Below are positions 45,640-55,018 of a stretch of DNA of 64,000 nucleotides, in pieces. The translations under genes and the position numbers were made by a program. This stretch comes from Vibrio sp. RE86 (GTDB taxonomy: Bacteria > Pseudomonadota > Gammaproteobacteria > Enterobacterales > Vibrionaceae): NCBI RefSeq assembly GCF_013114545.1, contig NZ_VTXI01000005.1, positions 124,001 through 188,000 on the forward strand, read 5' to 3'. Under the pieces are notes generated by a model. It was not told the DNA's origin and did no database searches. It saw only the letters and a list, made by a program, of their open reading frames with translations. The first letter of the stretch is position 1; each line of letters begins with the position of its first letter.

Positions 45640-46767
45640 GTGTCTCTAGAGTTTTATGTTGAAAAGTTTCAGAACCTAAATATGAACAGTTCCGGCGGAA
45701 AGAAAAGCCCTCACAAGGTGTGTATGCTGCTCACTGTAATGGACTTAATTCAAGCGGGTCATATTGTTACTAATAAAATTGAGTTCAGCCAACCTTTGAA
45801 AGCTCGCTTCGCGCATCATTTGGAAAACTATGCGCAAGGCAATGATCGCAACACGCCCGAAAATCCGTTCTTTTATTTAAAAAGCGAAGGCTTTTGGCAC
45901 TTGAGTTATCACGCCGGTTACGATGAAACAAGCATCAAAAGGTATTCAGCGAAAGCCATAGAGTATGCCTATTTAGACCAAGAACTGTTCGACTATATGA
46001 ATAGTGCTATTGTTTCAAATGAGTTGAAAGACGCGCTTGTGTCGAATTTCGCTGACCTTCCATCATTGTTCCGCCGATGGCTGCTCGATATTGGTAAGTC
46101 AGACAAAACAGCAAAGAATTACGTGGGAGCAATCCGTGGTTCTGTCTCTAATTGGCTTGCAGATGTAGGTGAACTCGAACAGCCACTTACCGAGGTTAAA
46201 TCTTATAAGCAGTTTATTCGTTATGAAGAGCGGGTCAGGCAGTTGGATGAGTTTAAGATCGAGGATTCGCGTGGTAGCGGAAAGTATAGTGAAGCGCTAA
46301 ATCACTACCATGAGTTTTTACTCGACCTTTCTCAAATTGATGTCAATGCAGATGTTCGTCATGTTATGGAAGATAAAAAACTAACTCAAACCGAGAAAAC
46401 GATTCTAGTTAACACGCGGATGGGTCAAGGTCAGTTTCGTTCCAAACTTTTGGATATGTGGGGGAGTTGTGCGGTGACGGGCTATCGAAATACGCAATTG
46501 TTGGTTGCTTCACATATTAAGCCTTGGCGTGACTCGAACAATGAAGAGAGGCTGGATAGATACAATGGATTGCTGCTTGTTGCCAACTTGGACAAAGCGT
46601 TCGACCTCGGATTTATATCCTTTGATGATAGGGGTAAAGTGATGATTTCAAAATACCTAGAAGCGCCTGATGTTCTTGGCCTTAGGGAAGGGATGTCGTT
46701 TAACATCAGACGAGAGAATAAACCTTATCTTGACTACCATCGTGGGGTACTGTTTAAAGGGTTCTAA
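45640..46767 (+). CDS. HNH endonuclease, putative restriction type
   Basis: 375 residues, GTG start after AGGAAG. The N-terminal domain (GGKKSPHKVCMLLTVMDLI with FYLKSEGFWHL) is of a type often fused to HNH nucleases in putative restriction enzymes. A middle helical segment follows, then a C-terminal HNH_2 domain: CAVTGYRNTQLLVASHIKPW, and NGLLLVANLDKAFDLGFISF with the conserved Asn and His/Asp. It is likely co-transcribed with the methyltransferase gene. Confidence 0.85.
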   Translation: MSLEFYVEKFQNLNMNSSGGKKSPHKVCMLLTVMDLIQAGHIVTNKIEFSQPLKARFAHHLENYAQGNDRNTPENPFFYLKSEGFWHLSYHAGYDETSIKRYSAKAIEYAYLDQELFDYMNSAIVSNELKDALVSNFADLPSLFRRWLLDIGKSDKTAKNYVGAIRGSVSNWLADVGELEQPLTEVKSYKQFIRYEERVRQLDEFKIEDSRGSGKYSEALNHYHEFLLDLSQIDVNADVRHVMEDKKLTQTEKTILVNTRMGQGQFRSKLLDMWGSCAVTGYRNTQLLVASHIKPWRDSNNEERLDRYNGLLLVANLDKAFDLGFISFDDRGKVMISKYLEAPDVLGLREGMSFNIRRENKPYLDYHRGVLFKGF

Positions 46768-46788
46768 CTTTGTCCAACGTTATCCGAC

Positions 46789-46821
46789 AAAAGAGCCAGA
46801 CATCACTTGCCTGGCTCTTTA
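46789..46821 (+). terminator. Terminator after the HNH gene
   Basis: AAAGAGCCAG and CTGGCTCTTT arms enclose an 11-base loop. It lies between the convergent HNH and VF530 genes and could serve both. Confidence 0.75.
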
Positions 46822-46844
46822 TCATTCCAAATCTATGTGGTTCA

Positions 46845-47258
46845 CTATCGGCGGAAGTTTCGGCCGCGTGACGAGCGTGCTTTATGTGCAGACGCTGCTT
46901 TTGCTTGAGACTTCAAGATAGACTCCACGGTAAGCTCCATCGGCTCTTTAGGTTTTAGGCCATGTGGGAAAGTGCGCGCACGAGGTGGCAAGTCATACTC
47001 TTCAGCTGACGCGCGAGGCATGCGTTTAAAGCGATAAAGATAAAAGTTCTCTAACTTTTCACGCGCCCATTCTGTTTTCTTTAAATATTTAACACTGCTG
47101 GCAATCGACGGCTTGGTATTAAAACAGTTGAAGCGCATCGCGGTATCGAGAATTTCCCAACCATAGAAATCAACCAGCTCTTGCAGCATGGTTTCAAGCT
47201 TTAGACCGTGCAACGGGTTGTTCTGTTGCAGTTCAATTCTTTCTTCATCAGTCATCAT
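46845..47258 (-). CDS. VF530 family DNA-binding protein
   Basis: 137 residues. The VF530 (DUF2132) core reads NPLHGLKLETMLQELVDFYGW and FNTKPSIASSVKYLKKTEWAREK, ending in FYLYRF. A basic Lys/Arg/Ala-rich tail follows. The fold is known to bind DNA; its role is not established. It is longer than the usual 70-90 residues because of the tail. Confidence 0.88.
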   Translation of the reverse strand: MMTDEERIELQQNNPLHGLKLETMLQELVDFYGWEILDTAMRFNCFNTKPSIASSVKYLKKTEWAREKLENFYLYRFKRMPRASAEEYDLPPRARTFPHGLKPKEPMELTVESILKSQAKAASAHKARSSRGRNFRR

Positions 47259-47427
47259 AATAAGCGCCTAGTTTCTATCTACTTCGCTGGTGGTTGGGTG
47301 GCTTTTAAGCAAGTTCATCTGGTGCTCTCAGCCCTAATCGTTACAAGGGGCGGATACTAGCAGAGTTCGTCCGCTTTCCCTAATTATCCCGCTTTGTGTC
47401 TATTTTTGAGCCTACTGAGAGTCAGAA

Positions 47428-47514
47428 ATGAGCCCGAGATACTCATATTATAAATCCATCGAAACGGAGCGGCTCAAACGGGCCAACCGAATCAGCCAAT
47501 CCAAAGATAAATAA
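47428..47514 (+). CDS. Possible 28-residue ORF before the DUF1254 gene
   Basis: ATG at 47428 opens a short basic frame (MSPRYSYYKSIETERLKRAN and eight more residues) that ends 9 bases before the next start. A weak GAGAG lies upstream. It could be a leader peptide or chance. Confidence 0.2.
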   Translation: MSPRYSYYKSIETERLKRANRISQSKDK

Positions 47515-47523
47515 GGTGAATTT

Positions 47524-48642
47524 ATGAAACGTACTCTTCTTGCTTCTCTACTCGCAGTCAGCATGGTATCAACTACGGCAATCGCTCATGACCTAGGTGA
47601 ACACTTACCAAAACGCGGTAAGCCAACGGCATTGCAACTTGAACACAGTGGTGAGGTTGGTGTGACCAAAGATAACTTTATCGCAGCGGAGTCAGATAAG
47701 TACTTTTTTGAGCAGCAAGCTAAGTCAGGCATTAACCACTTCACCCATGACCGAATTTTATTAACCATGGAGACTCAAACGGTGGTGCGCCAAAACAGAG
47801 ACACGCTCTACTCTAAATCCATCTGGGATACTAAAGGTGGTGTAACGTTTGAGCTTCCGGTGCTAGACACATACCAAACCTTACAAGTGATTGATGAAAA
47901 CCACCGAACGGTCGCAGTGGTTTATGCAGAAGAGGGTCGTAACAAGGTGACGGTCACGCCGGATATGCTCACCTCAGGAGAGCATGTGTGGGTGATTGCG
48001 CGAACACAAGTAAAGTCAGACTCACCAAAAGACGTTGCTGAAGGGAACAAAAAGCAGGATCTGATTAAGGGTACGGCTAACTCTTGGCAGCCGTATATGT
48101 CAAAAGGCTTTGACCAGTATGACCGTGAGAATGTCAGACTTAGCCTAGAAGAAGATGTACTTAAACTGGACTTTACCAAAGCGATGGGGGCTCCAGAAGG
48201 TAAGAAGATTAAAGCATCTCAGAACTTGGAAGCTCGTGACGTTGAGCTGTTCCATGCACGTGGATTAACATCAATGGGATTTGGTGGCTTACCAAGTGAA
48301 CATGCGTTCTACAAAGTATTGTTGGCAGAAGACCGTTCAGGTACTTGCCAGACTATGAATTTTGAAGCGCCGCCTCTGGGTGAGCAAGGATTCTTCTCGA
48401 TTACCACTTACGGCGCGGATGCGTATGTGCACAAAGATAAATTTGCACTATCAAGTCGAGAGGGTGAGCTGCAGCCAAATAAAGATGGTTCTTACACGGT
48501 GAACTTTAACTGTGGTGATAAAGCGGTAAACAATATTGATGTAGAGCCAAACTGGACAGGCATCCTTCGTATGTACAAACCTCATTCAGATGATGAAATT
48601 GTCGAATACGCAAAAGGGGTGGAGCTGCCGCACAACAGCTAG
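47524..48642 (+). CDS. Exported DUF1254/DUF1214 protein
   Basis: 372 residues with a signal peptide ending IAHDLGEH. The DUF1254 part (about 55-170: RQNRDTLYSKSIWDTKGGVTFELPV) and DUF1214 part (about 250-365: SMGFGGLPSEHAFYK, FFSITTYGADAYV, VNNIDVEPNWTGILRMY) are in the usual order. The family is common and periplasmic; its reaction is not known. AAGGTG precedes the ATG. Confidence 0.88.
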   Translation: MKRTLLASLLAVSMVSTTAIAHDLGEHLPKRGKPTALQLEHSGEVGVTKDNFIAAESDKYFFEQQAKSGINHFTHDRILLTMETQTVVRQNRDTLYSKSIWDTKGGVTFELPVLDTYQTLQVIDENHRTVAVVYAEEGRNKVTVTPDMLTSGEHVWVIARTQVKSDSPKDVAEGNKKQDLIKGTANSWQPYMSKGFDQYDRENVRLSLEEDVLKLDFTKAMGAPEGKKIKASQNLEARDVELFHARGLTSMGFGGLPSEHAFYKVLLAEDRSGTCQTMNFEAPPLGEQGFFSITTYGADAYVHKDKFALSSREGELQPNKDGSYTVNFNCGDKAVNNIDVEPNWTGILRMYKPHSDDEIVEYAKGVELPHNS

Positions 48643-48649
48643 AAACGCC

Positions 48650-48676
48650 AAGGAGAGGCTTAGGTCTCTCCTTTTT
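48650..48676 (+). terminator. Terminator after the DUF1254 gene
   Basis: AAGGAGAG and CTCTCCTT arms with an 8-base loop and a T run. Confidence 0.85.
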
Positions 48677-48695
48677 GTATGCTTAGACAAGGTTT

Positions 48696-49010
48696 TTATT
48701 TAACAGAATAACGCTTTACTGACTCGGATTGCTGAGTAGATTCTGATTGAGAGGCGGCATCACTGCTTTGTAATTGAACCCACTTTAGTGAGCCATTAGT
48801 TTCAAAATCGTTGGCATTGGTACAAATCATATAGTGAGGGCCGACTTGTAAGATAGCACCATCGGAATAGGCTTTATCTTGGTAGTAGCAGACACGTTTT
48901 CCCACTTCAGCAGCATTGATACCGATAACCGCCTTACCTGGCGTGGTGATGGTATTGGCAAAAACAGCAGTGCTAATCAGGGCGATGGAGCCCAGCAGAT
49001 ATCGAATCAT
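48696..49010 (-). CDS. Exported DUF1496 family protein
   Basis: 104 residues with a signal peptide ending VFA-NT. The conserved RVCYYQDKAYSDGAILQVG and NGSLKWVQL segments match DUF1496 (YnjH-like) proteins. The Ser/Gln-rich tail is extra. It starts three bases after the stop of the PLP-enzyme gene, so the two are probably one leftward operon. Function unknown. Confidence 0.82.
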   Translation of the reverse strand: MIRYLLGSIALISTAVFANTITTPGKAVIGINAAEVGKRVCYYQDKAYSDGAILQVGPHYMICTNANDFETNGSLKWVQLQSSDAASQSESTQQSESVKRYSVK

Positions 49011-49013
49011 TGT

Positions 49014-49916
49014 TTACCTCATAAAGTCGCCATATTTGCGTTCATAACGTGGCAGCATGCTCTCGTTACCCAAGATACCACCCTGATGAACATAGATAAT
49101 GCTCTTGTCTTGATTGAGTGTGTACCAAGACTGCAAACACTGCCACATCATCGGGTCGTAAAGGAGATCGAATTCAATACCCGTTTGCTCAAGCAGTTGT
49201 TGCCATATCTGGTAATCGCTTTGATAAAGCTTTCCGAAATGATGTTTAGATTCAAGTTCCAAAATCTGAGGGAAATCCTCTTCACCTAACTCTTTAAACT
49301 GCTCAATAAGGTACTCTTTGCCTCCGACACAGGCGCAGGTCAATACTTCGATGCCATGAGGCTTTAAAAATTTATGCAGATAGAGAGAGGTTGTGCCAGT
49401 GCCCGCAGGTAGCGCGACGACAAACTCACGACCCGCTTCAAATCGACTCCAAGATAAGATTTCATTGGCAAGTTGTTTAACGCCCTCTTTAGCCATGTTG
49501 GAACGCCCACCTTCAGGCAGTACTATACAGTGCGAATCGGGTTGCCTCACTTGCTCGATATAGTCACGAGGGTGTAATCCATGTTCGCCGACAGGGATGA
49601 TTTTGGCGCCTAGTTCTAATGCCCCGCGGTAGTTACCTATCGGTCGAGAGGCGAGCCAATCAGGCACTCGGTCAACATAAAATTCTAGGCTCCAGCCTTT
49701 GATTGCGCATAGAGCTGAGAGTGAATAGAGCGAGTTAGATTGCGTGCTGCCATAACAGATAAGCGTGGTAATTGAGGGCAGATCTTGCTCTAAGAGCGCC
49801 ATAAACTTGCGCGCTTTATTGCCGCTAAAGTGACTATGCAGTTGATCATCCCGCTTTAAAAAGAACGGAATATCATCAAAAAGGTGTTGTGTAACAGGAG
49901 TATTGGCAAGCTTCAT
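49014..49916 (-). CDS. PLP-dependent ACC deaminase / D-cysteine desulfhydrase-like enzyme
   Basis: 300 residues of the tryptophan-synthase-beta fold. Lys34 in HFSGNKARK is the expected PLP lysine, and the phosphate-binding loop reads ALPAGTGTTSL. ICYGSTQSN supplies the active-site Ser/Asn. The family includes 1-aminocyclopropane-1-carboxylate deaminases and D-cysteine desulfhydrases; the two cannot be separated by eye. Slightly shorter than the 325-340 usual. Confidence 0.85.
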   Translation of the reverse strand: MKLANTPVTQHLFDDIPFFLKRDDQLHSHFSGNKARKFMALLEQDLPSITTLICYGSTQSNSLYSLSALCAIKGWSLEFYVDRVPDWLASRPIGNYRGALELGAKIIPVGEHGLHPRDYIEQVRQPDSHCIVLPEGGRSNMAKEGVKQLANEILSWSRFEAGREFVVALPAGTGTTSLYLHKFLKPHGIEVLTCACVGGKEYLIEQFKELGEEDFPQILELESKHHFGKLYQSDYQIWQQLLEQTGIEFDLLYDPMMWQCLQSWYTLNQDKSIIYVHQGGILGNESMLPRYERKYGDFMR

Positions 49917-49973
49917 CGATTTCTGGATCTTGGAATCAGGCCAATTAGTTTACCTGATTACTAAACAGCTGCA

Positions 49974-51245
49974 TCAAGTTGGATCAAACTTTATCATGGC
50001 GATGCAGCCTCTTGTTGGGTGGTTTTCGAGTTTAAAAAGCCACTCATAGCGTTGGCATAGATCATCGACAATCAATAGCCCTAACCCGTGGCCTTCAGAA
50101 TTAGGGGTATCTTTTAGCCCAGGCCCGTCGTCGATGATAGTCAACTGTTTGGATGTGACATCGACGGATATTTTTCCGGCCTCTGTAGCGGCAATCGCAT
50201 TTCGGATTAGGTTGCCAACCACTATATTCATTACCGGCTCCGTCGCTCGAGTTAAAGGTTCGTCGATAATGGTAAACTCGATATCAAGGTTTTTGTCTGC
50301 CGCCTGAACAGAGTTTGCAGCAATGACAGATTCAAATTCTTGCCTAGTAACGTGTCTAAAGGGCGTATCTTCGACATTACGCTCATAACGAACAATCGAG
50401 AGCAGTGCGTCGACCATGGTAATCATTTCTGCTGATGCATCTTCAATTCGTTTAATCTGCCTGCCTTGGAACTCGTTGTATTCCGAGCGCATAAGCAATT
50501 TACTCGCACCTTTGACAACGGTAAGTGGGGTTCTCAGCTCATGACTGGCATAGCGGGCAAAGGCTTGCTCTCTTTTTAAGGTTTGATTCAGCTCGGTTCG
50601 ATATTGGTTTAATTGGTCAGTGAGCAACTGAAACTCTTTTGCTGATTGAGGCTTGATAGAGAAGGCTAACTCGACGTCAATTGATTCTTGGTTGAGCTGC
50701 TCGGTAATGTCATTAAGCGGTTCAATCAGCCTTACTGAAAGACGATAAAGAATGGTGCCAAACAAGAACATTAACGTCGCCACAAACATAATCACTATCG
50801 CGCCAGAGTAGAGCAATTCATCAGCACCAAACTCGATACGGTCAATCAATGTTAGCAGGATGATATCCTTGGTCTCTCCGTGCAGAGTGTACTGTCCTTT
50901 GAATATCATGTGAGACAGAGGGTTGAAGCTTTCACCTGCTTCACCTAGGAACGTTGGGTAAACACTGAGGAATTCTTGATACTGCTTAGGCACTAAGCTC
51001 ATATCATTGTAGGCAACGGTCAGCTCATCAATTTGAATAGCGCCATTTTCACCATTGATAAAACGTTCCACAGCGGCATCGCGGTCGATGAGGATACGCC
51101 TTTCACCAACTCTATCTTCAGACCATTGTAGAGCGAGATAGAAAATGCAAAAGCTGACAAACCCGACAACGATTGAAACGCTTGCGAAAAAGATCGCAAG
51201 GTGACTCGTCAAGCTCTTTGTGTTGGTGAAAAAACGGCTGAGCAT
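49974..51245 (-). CDS. Sensor histidine kinase
   Basis: 423 residues: TM1 (about 15-39), a small periplasmic domain, TM2 (about 146-168), a HAMP-like linker, HisKA with His235 in YASHELRTPLTVVKG, and HATPase with NLIRNAIAAT and DDGPGL plus GHGLGLLIV. The start overlaps the stop of the response regulator by one base (TAATG), so they form one leftward operon. The signal is unknown. Confidence 0.93.
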   Translation of the reverse strand: MLSRFFTNTKSLTSHLAIFFASVSIVVGFVSFCIFYLALQWSEDRVGERRILIDRDAAVERFINGENGAIQIDELTVAYNDMSLVPKQYQEFLSVYPTFLGEAGESFNPLSHMIFKGQYTLHGETKDIILLTLIDRIEFGADELLYSGAIVIMFVATLMFLFGTILYRLSVRLIEPLNDITEQLNQESIDVELAFSIKPQSAKEFQLLTDQLNQYRTELNQTLKREQAFARYASHELRTPLTVVKGASKLLMRSEYNEFQGRQIKRIEDASAEMITMVDALLSIVRYERNVEDTPFRHVTRQEFESVIAANSVQAADKNLDIEFTIIDEPLTRATEPVMNIVVGNLIRNAIAATEAGKISVDVTSKQLTIIDDGPGLKDTPNSEGHGLGLLIVDDLCQRYEWLFKLENHPTRGCIAMIKFDPT

Positions 51246-51919
51246 TAGATGTCCTCGAGGCGGAAACCAATTTTCGGAATTGTCGTTAGCATCGGTGCAG
51301 CAAAGGGTTTATCGAGCTGATTCCTTAGCTGGTAGATATGGCTGCGAAGTACATCATTATTTGGTTCACTCTCTTGCCATAATTTTTCAGAGATCTCTTG
51401 CCTTGTCACCACTTCTGGCGCTTTTTGACACAGCAGTTCGAGTATGGTGTAAGTGGTCGGGTTCAAAGCCAGTGGTTTATCTTCTCGATAGGCTTGGCGA
51501 GTTTTTTGATCGATCTTTAAGCTGGAAAATTCGATAATCGTGCTAGCAACTTTACCGCGATAACGTTTGATAAGGGCTTGGATTCGCACCTCTAGGATCT
51601 CGAGATCGAATGGTTTGGTTAGATAGTCATCTGCACCATGTTTAAATCCTTTGAGCATGTCTTCACGGTTATCGAGCGCCGTCAACATCAGTACCGGAGT
51701 ATTCACGCCAGCTTCGCGCAGTTTATTACATACTGTCAAACCGTCCATTCGAGGCAGCATCAAATCGAGCAAAATGAGGTCAAACGATCCTTCAAGAGCG
51801 AGTTGAAGTCCTAGCTCACCGTTGTCGGCGTAGTCTAGCTCCATGCCTTCACATTCGAAGTAATCAAAGAGGATTCCCGCGACTTCACGGTTATCTTCAA
51901 CCAGCAATACTTTATTCAT
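51245..51919 (-). CDS. OmpR/PhoB-family response regulator
   Basis: 224 residues. The receiver has the acidic pair in LVEDN, phosphoacceptor Asp52 in LILLDLMLPRMDG, and Lys in LTKPFDLEIL. The C-terminal winged helix (about 130-222) binds DNA. It is first in its operon, divergent from the glycosylation genes at 52.07 kb, which are candidate targets. Confidence 0.95.
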   Translation of the reverse strand: MNKVLLVEDNREVAGILFDYFECEGMELDYADNGELGLQLALEGSFDLILLDLMLPRMDGLTVCNKLREAGVNTPVLMLTALDNREDMLKGFKHGADDYLTKPFDLEILEVRIQALIKRYRGKVASTIIEFSSLKIDQKTRQAYREDKPLALNPTTYTILELLCQKAPEVVTRQEISEKLWQESEPNNDVLRSHIYQLRNQLDKPFAAPMLTTIPKIGFRLEDI

Positions 51920-52073
51920 AACATACTCTCAATTGGCGACCGCTTAATGATCCCAACTCCAGCGTGAAAAAAGCGTGAACAACAACCTTTTCACGAGACT
52001 ATTGATAAATTCCATTTCATAGGCGGTCAAACCATGGCTGTGAAAACGAATTTTGCTAAGAGAAGGGGGCTAT

Positions 52074-53078
52074 ATGGGTGTCGTAACCTCAGTTCCAAAC
52101 AACATTAATCCAGCGGTTACGCTCAGTGTGATTGTTCCGTATTACAACGAGCAAGAGGTCTTGCCGGAACTTCACGCACGCTTGACGGCTGTACTAGACC
52201 AAATGCCAGAAACCAGTGAAATCATCTACATAGACGATGGTAGCACAGACGACAGCTTTAACCTTGTGAATAGCTTCACTTCATTGTCATCTTCGATTCA
52301 AAGTGTCGGATTAAGCCGAAACTTTGGTAAAGAGTCCGCTATGAGTGCTGGGCTTGAGCACAGTAATGGTCTTGCCGTGATTTTGATTGATGCGGATCTG
52401 CAAGATCCGCCAGAGCTTATTCCCGACATGGTCGCAAAATGGCGAGAAGGTTTTGACGTGGTCAACATGCAGCGTGGCGAACGATTGGGTGAAACTTGGT
52501 TTAAACGCAAATCGGCAGCCATGTTTTATCGACTGCTGAATTCGATGGTGAAGTCAGACATCCCCGAGAATGTCGGAGACTTTCGCTTGCTTGCACGTGA
52601 GGTCGTGGATCATATCAATCGTTTACCTGAACGAAATCGTTATATGAAGGGAATTTTCGCGTGGCCGGGTTTTAAGCAAACCACGATTACTTTCCAACGT
52701 GACGCTCGCTTTTGCGGTGAAACTAAGTGGAACTACTTCAAACTGTTTGGTCTTGCTGTTGATGGCATCACCTCGTTTTCGATACGACCACTGCGTATTG
52801 CGACCGTGTTAGGTGGATTGATTGCAGCGAGTGCGTTTATCTACGGGATGATGATTGTAGGCAAAACGATTTTGTTTGGTGATCCGGTCTCGGGTTATCC
52901 ATCGATGATGGTGGTCCAACTGGCTCTCGGTGGCATTCAACTTTTGAGCATCGGAGTGCTTGGTGAGTATATCGGACGAATCTTTATCGAAACAAAACAG
53001 CGACCACTTTACTTAGTGCAGTCAGTGAATCAAAAACAACCGAATAAACAATTAGCAACATTGGAGAAACGCGCGTGA
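52074..53078 (+). CDS. GtrB/ArnC-like polyprenyl-phosphate glycosyltransferase
   Basis: 334 residues from the ATG at 52074 (AAGGGGG upstream); the frame to 52053 adds seven residues. GT2 motifs are SVIVPYYNEQEVLPEL, YIDDGSTDDS, and LIDADLQDPPELI near 105. Two C-terminal membrane helices (about 235-260 and 270-295) anchor it. Such enzymes transfer a sugar to undecaprenyl phosphate. It overlaps the following GT39 gene by four bases. Confidence 0.92.
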   Translation: MGVVTSVPNNINPAVTLSVIVPYYNEQEVLPELHARLTAVLDQMPETSEIIYIDDGSTDDSFNLVNSFTSLSSSIQSVGLSRNFGKESAMSAGLEHSNGLAVILIDADLQDPPELIPDMVAKWREGFDVVNMQRGERLGETWFKRKSAAMFYRLLNSMVKSDIPENVGDFRLLAREVVDHINRLPERNRYMKGIFAWPGFKQTTITFQRDARFCGETKWNYFKLFGLAVDGITSFSIRPLRIATVLGGLIAASAFIYGMMIVGKTILFGDPVSGYPSMMVVQLALGGIQLLSIGVLGEYIGRIFIETKQRPLYLVQSVNQKQPNKQLATLEKRA

Positions 53079-54496
53079 ATGTCAACCGAGTTCACCTTTG
53101 GGCCATCTTAGGTGCAGCCTTATTTATTCGACTGTTGAGTCTTGGTGCCTATCCGTTGATGGATACCACCGAAGCAAGATACGGTGAAATGGCGCGATTG
53201 ATGATAGAAACAGGGAATTGGATCACGCCGCAGTTTGATTACGGAGTGCCTTTCTGGGGTAAGCCGCCACTTTTTACGTGGATGAGTGCCTTTGGGATTG
53301 AACTGTTTGGAATTAATGAATTTGCGGTTCGTGCGCCTCACTGGCTTGCAGGTGTTGCGATAGTTATTCTAATGGCGATGTTTGCACGTCGCTTAGGTCA
53401 TAGTGGCTTAGTGACGGCGTTGGTGTTGGCAACGTGTGGCGTTTTCTCTATTGCAGCTGGTGCAGTCATGACAGACATGGCGCTTACGTTAGGCATGACG
53501 ATAGCGATGTTGGGCTTCTATTTGTGTTGGCTCAACTTTGAACAAGGAGTTGACAGCAAAAAATGGGGGTATCTGGGTTTCTTTGGGCTTGCGATTGGCT
53601 TGTTAGCAAAAGGGCCATTGGTGATTGTACTGATGGGCTTAGCGGTATTCCCTTGGCTAGTCATCCAACACGGTTTTGTGGGCGCGTTTAAGATTCTTTG
53701 GCAGCGTTTCCCGATAGTGACAGGGTTACTTCTAATGCTTGCTATCGCGCTCCCTTGGTATGTGATAGCAGAGCAAGCTACGCCGGGCTTTATCCAATAC
53801 TTTATTATTGGTGAACACTTTGAGCGCTTTGTGGTGAGTGGTTGGGAAGGCGATCTTTACGGCAGTGGCCATGATGAACCGCGTGGTACTATCTGGCTAT
53901 TTTGGACCTATTCTGCCGCGCCTTGGTCGATTGTTCTTCCTGTGCTCTTATGGCTAAAACGTAAATCATTAGGTAGTACGATTCAATGTGATAACGGTAT
54001 AGTCAGTTTCCTGATGTTTTGGATGTTATCACCGCTTATCTTGTTCACTTTTGCAGGCAATATACTCCCTGCGTATGTATTGCCAGGTGTACCCGCGATA
54101 GGCCTGTTGATTGCCATTCTGATTTCAGATGTAAAGCAGGATCCTAAGTGGTTTAAGGTAGTGGCGAGCATTGTTCCCGTCTTGCTGATAGGAGCGGTCA
54201 CGTATATTCAACTGGGGACTGGAGACAAAAAGAGTGACAAAGTGATCTTTAGGATGGTCGATCATCAAGTCGAAACGTTCTATATCGGGCACCGACCGTT
54301 CTCTGGGCAATTTTATAGCTACGGCAAAGCGAAACGTTTGACCGATGAGTCTATGTTAGATGATCTGAAAAAAGTGCAACTTATTGGTCAGAAGCAAGAA
54401 GTCGATAAGCTAGTGAAAGAGAGAGAACTTAACTGCATCATCGAATTCACCTCGAAAAGTCGTCGCTCTTTGTATCTATGTGATATCGAGTCATGA
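53075..54496 (+). CDS. GT39/ArnT-like membrane glycosyltransferase
   Basis: 473 residues with about 11 hydrophobic segments. The first periplasmic loop carries DTTEARYGEMARLMIETGNW and GVPFWGKPPLFTW, the family signature with the catalytic Asp/Glu. Such enzymes transfer a sugar from a lipid-linked donor on the periplasmic face, to lipid A in ArnT. The acceptor here is unknown. GTG at 53075 and the ATGA overlap with gtrA-like imply translational coupling of all three genes. Confidence 0.9.
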   Translation: MNVNRVHLWAILGAALFIRLLSLGAYPLMDTTEARYGEMARLMIETGNWITPQFDYGVPFWGKPPLFTWMSAFGIELFGINEFAVRAPHWLAGVAIVILMAMFARRLGHSGLVTALVLATCGVFSIAAGAVMTDMALTLGMTIAMLGFYLCWLNFEQGVDSKKWGYLGFFGLAIGLLAKGPLVIVLMGLAVFPWLVIQHGFVGAFKILWQRFPIVTGLLLMLAIALPWYVIAEQATPGFIQYFIIGEHFERFVVSGWEGDLYGSGHDEPRGTIWLFWTYSAAPWSIVLPVLLWLKRKSLGSTIQCDNGIVSFLMFWMLSPLILFTFAGNILPAYVLPGVPAIGLLIAILISDVKQDPKWFKVVASIVPVLLIGAVTYIQLGTGDKKSDKVIFRMVDHQVETFYIGHRPFSGQFYSYGKAKRLTDESMLDDLKKVQLIGQKQEVDKLVKERELNCIIEFTSKSRRSLYLCDIES

Positions 54497-54888
54497 ACAG
54501 CAAACTTTTACGATTTGCCCTAGTAGGGAGCATCGGCTTTATTGCCGATGCTTTTGTGTTTTCTGTGGCCTTCTATTTGGTTGAGTTAGCGTTGACTCCA
54601 GCACGCCTTATCGCGTTTATTTGCGCGGCGACGGTGACATGGCTAGGAAATAGGCGACTCACTTTTTCAAATCAAGAGCCGAACCGATTCAAGCAGTGGT
54701 TGAAGTTTATGTTAGGGGCGAGTGTTTCTGCCTTGCCAAACTTTGCCATGTTTAAAGGAACATTATGGTTGCTTGGTGAACAGGGGGTTATACCAATGCT
54801 AGCGTTAGTGGCGGGGATATTGGCAGGAATGGTAAGCAATTATTTAATCAGTGCGGCTTGGGTGTTCAAGAGCGCCAGTGCTCAGTAG
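54493..54888 (+). CDS. GtrA-family flippase-like membrane protein
   Basis: 131 residues with four hydrophobic segments. FALVGSIGFIADAFVF and AATVTWLGNRRLTFSNQEP are the GtrA signature. GtrA is believed to flip polyprenyl-phosphate sugar across the membrane. It completes a GtrB-GT39-GtrA set. Confidence 0.93.
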   Translation: MNSKLLRFALVGSIGFIADAFVFSVAFYLVELALTPARLIAFICAATVTWLGNRRLTFSNQEPNRFKQWLKFMLGASVSALPNFAMFKGTLWLLGEQGVIPMLALVAGILAGMVSNYLISAAWVFKSASAQ

Positions 54889-54925
54889 TTAATATTGCTT
54901 AGCACCACATCACTGAACTAGAGAT

Positions 54926-54956
54926 AAAAAAAGCCCAGAGCAATTAGGCTCTGGGC
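54926..54956 (-). terminator. Leftward-oriented terminator
   Basis: GCCCAGAGC (54933-54941) and GCTCTGGGC (54948-54956) form a 9-bp stem. The only poly-U tract appears when read leftward, from the A run at 54926-54932. On the plus strand it lacks a T run, so it suits a minus-strand transcript. Confidence 0.75.
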
Positions 54957-55018
54957 GGATACAAATAAACATAGGAGTTAATTTAGAAAAAGCAGCGTAA
55001 ATTAGTAGCTTCAGTAAG

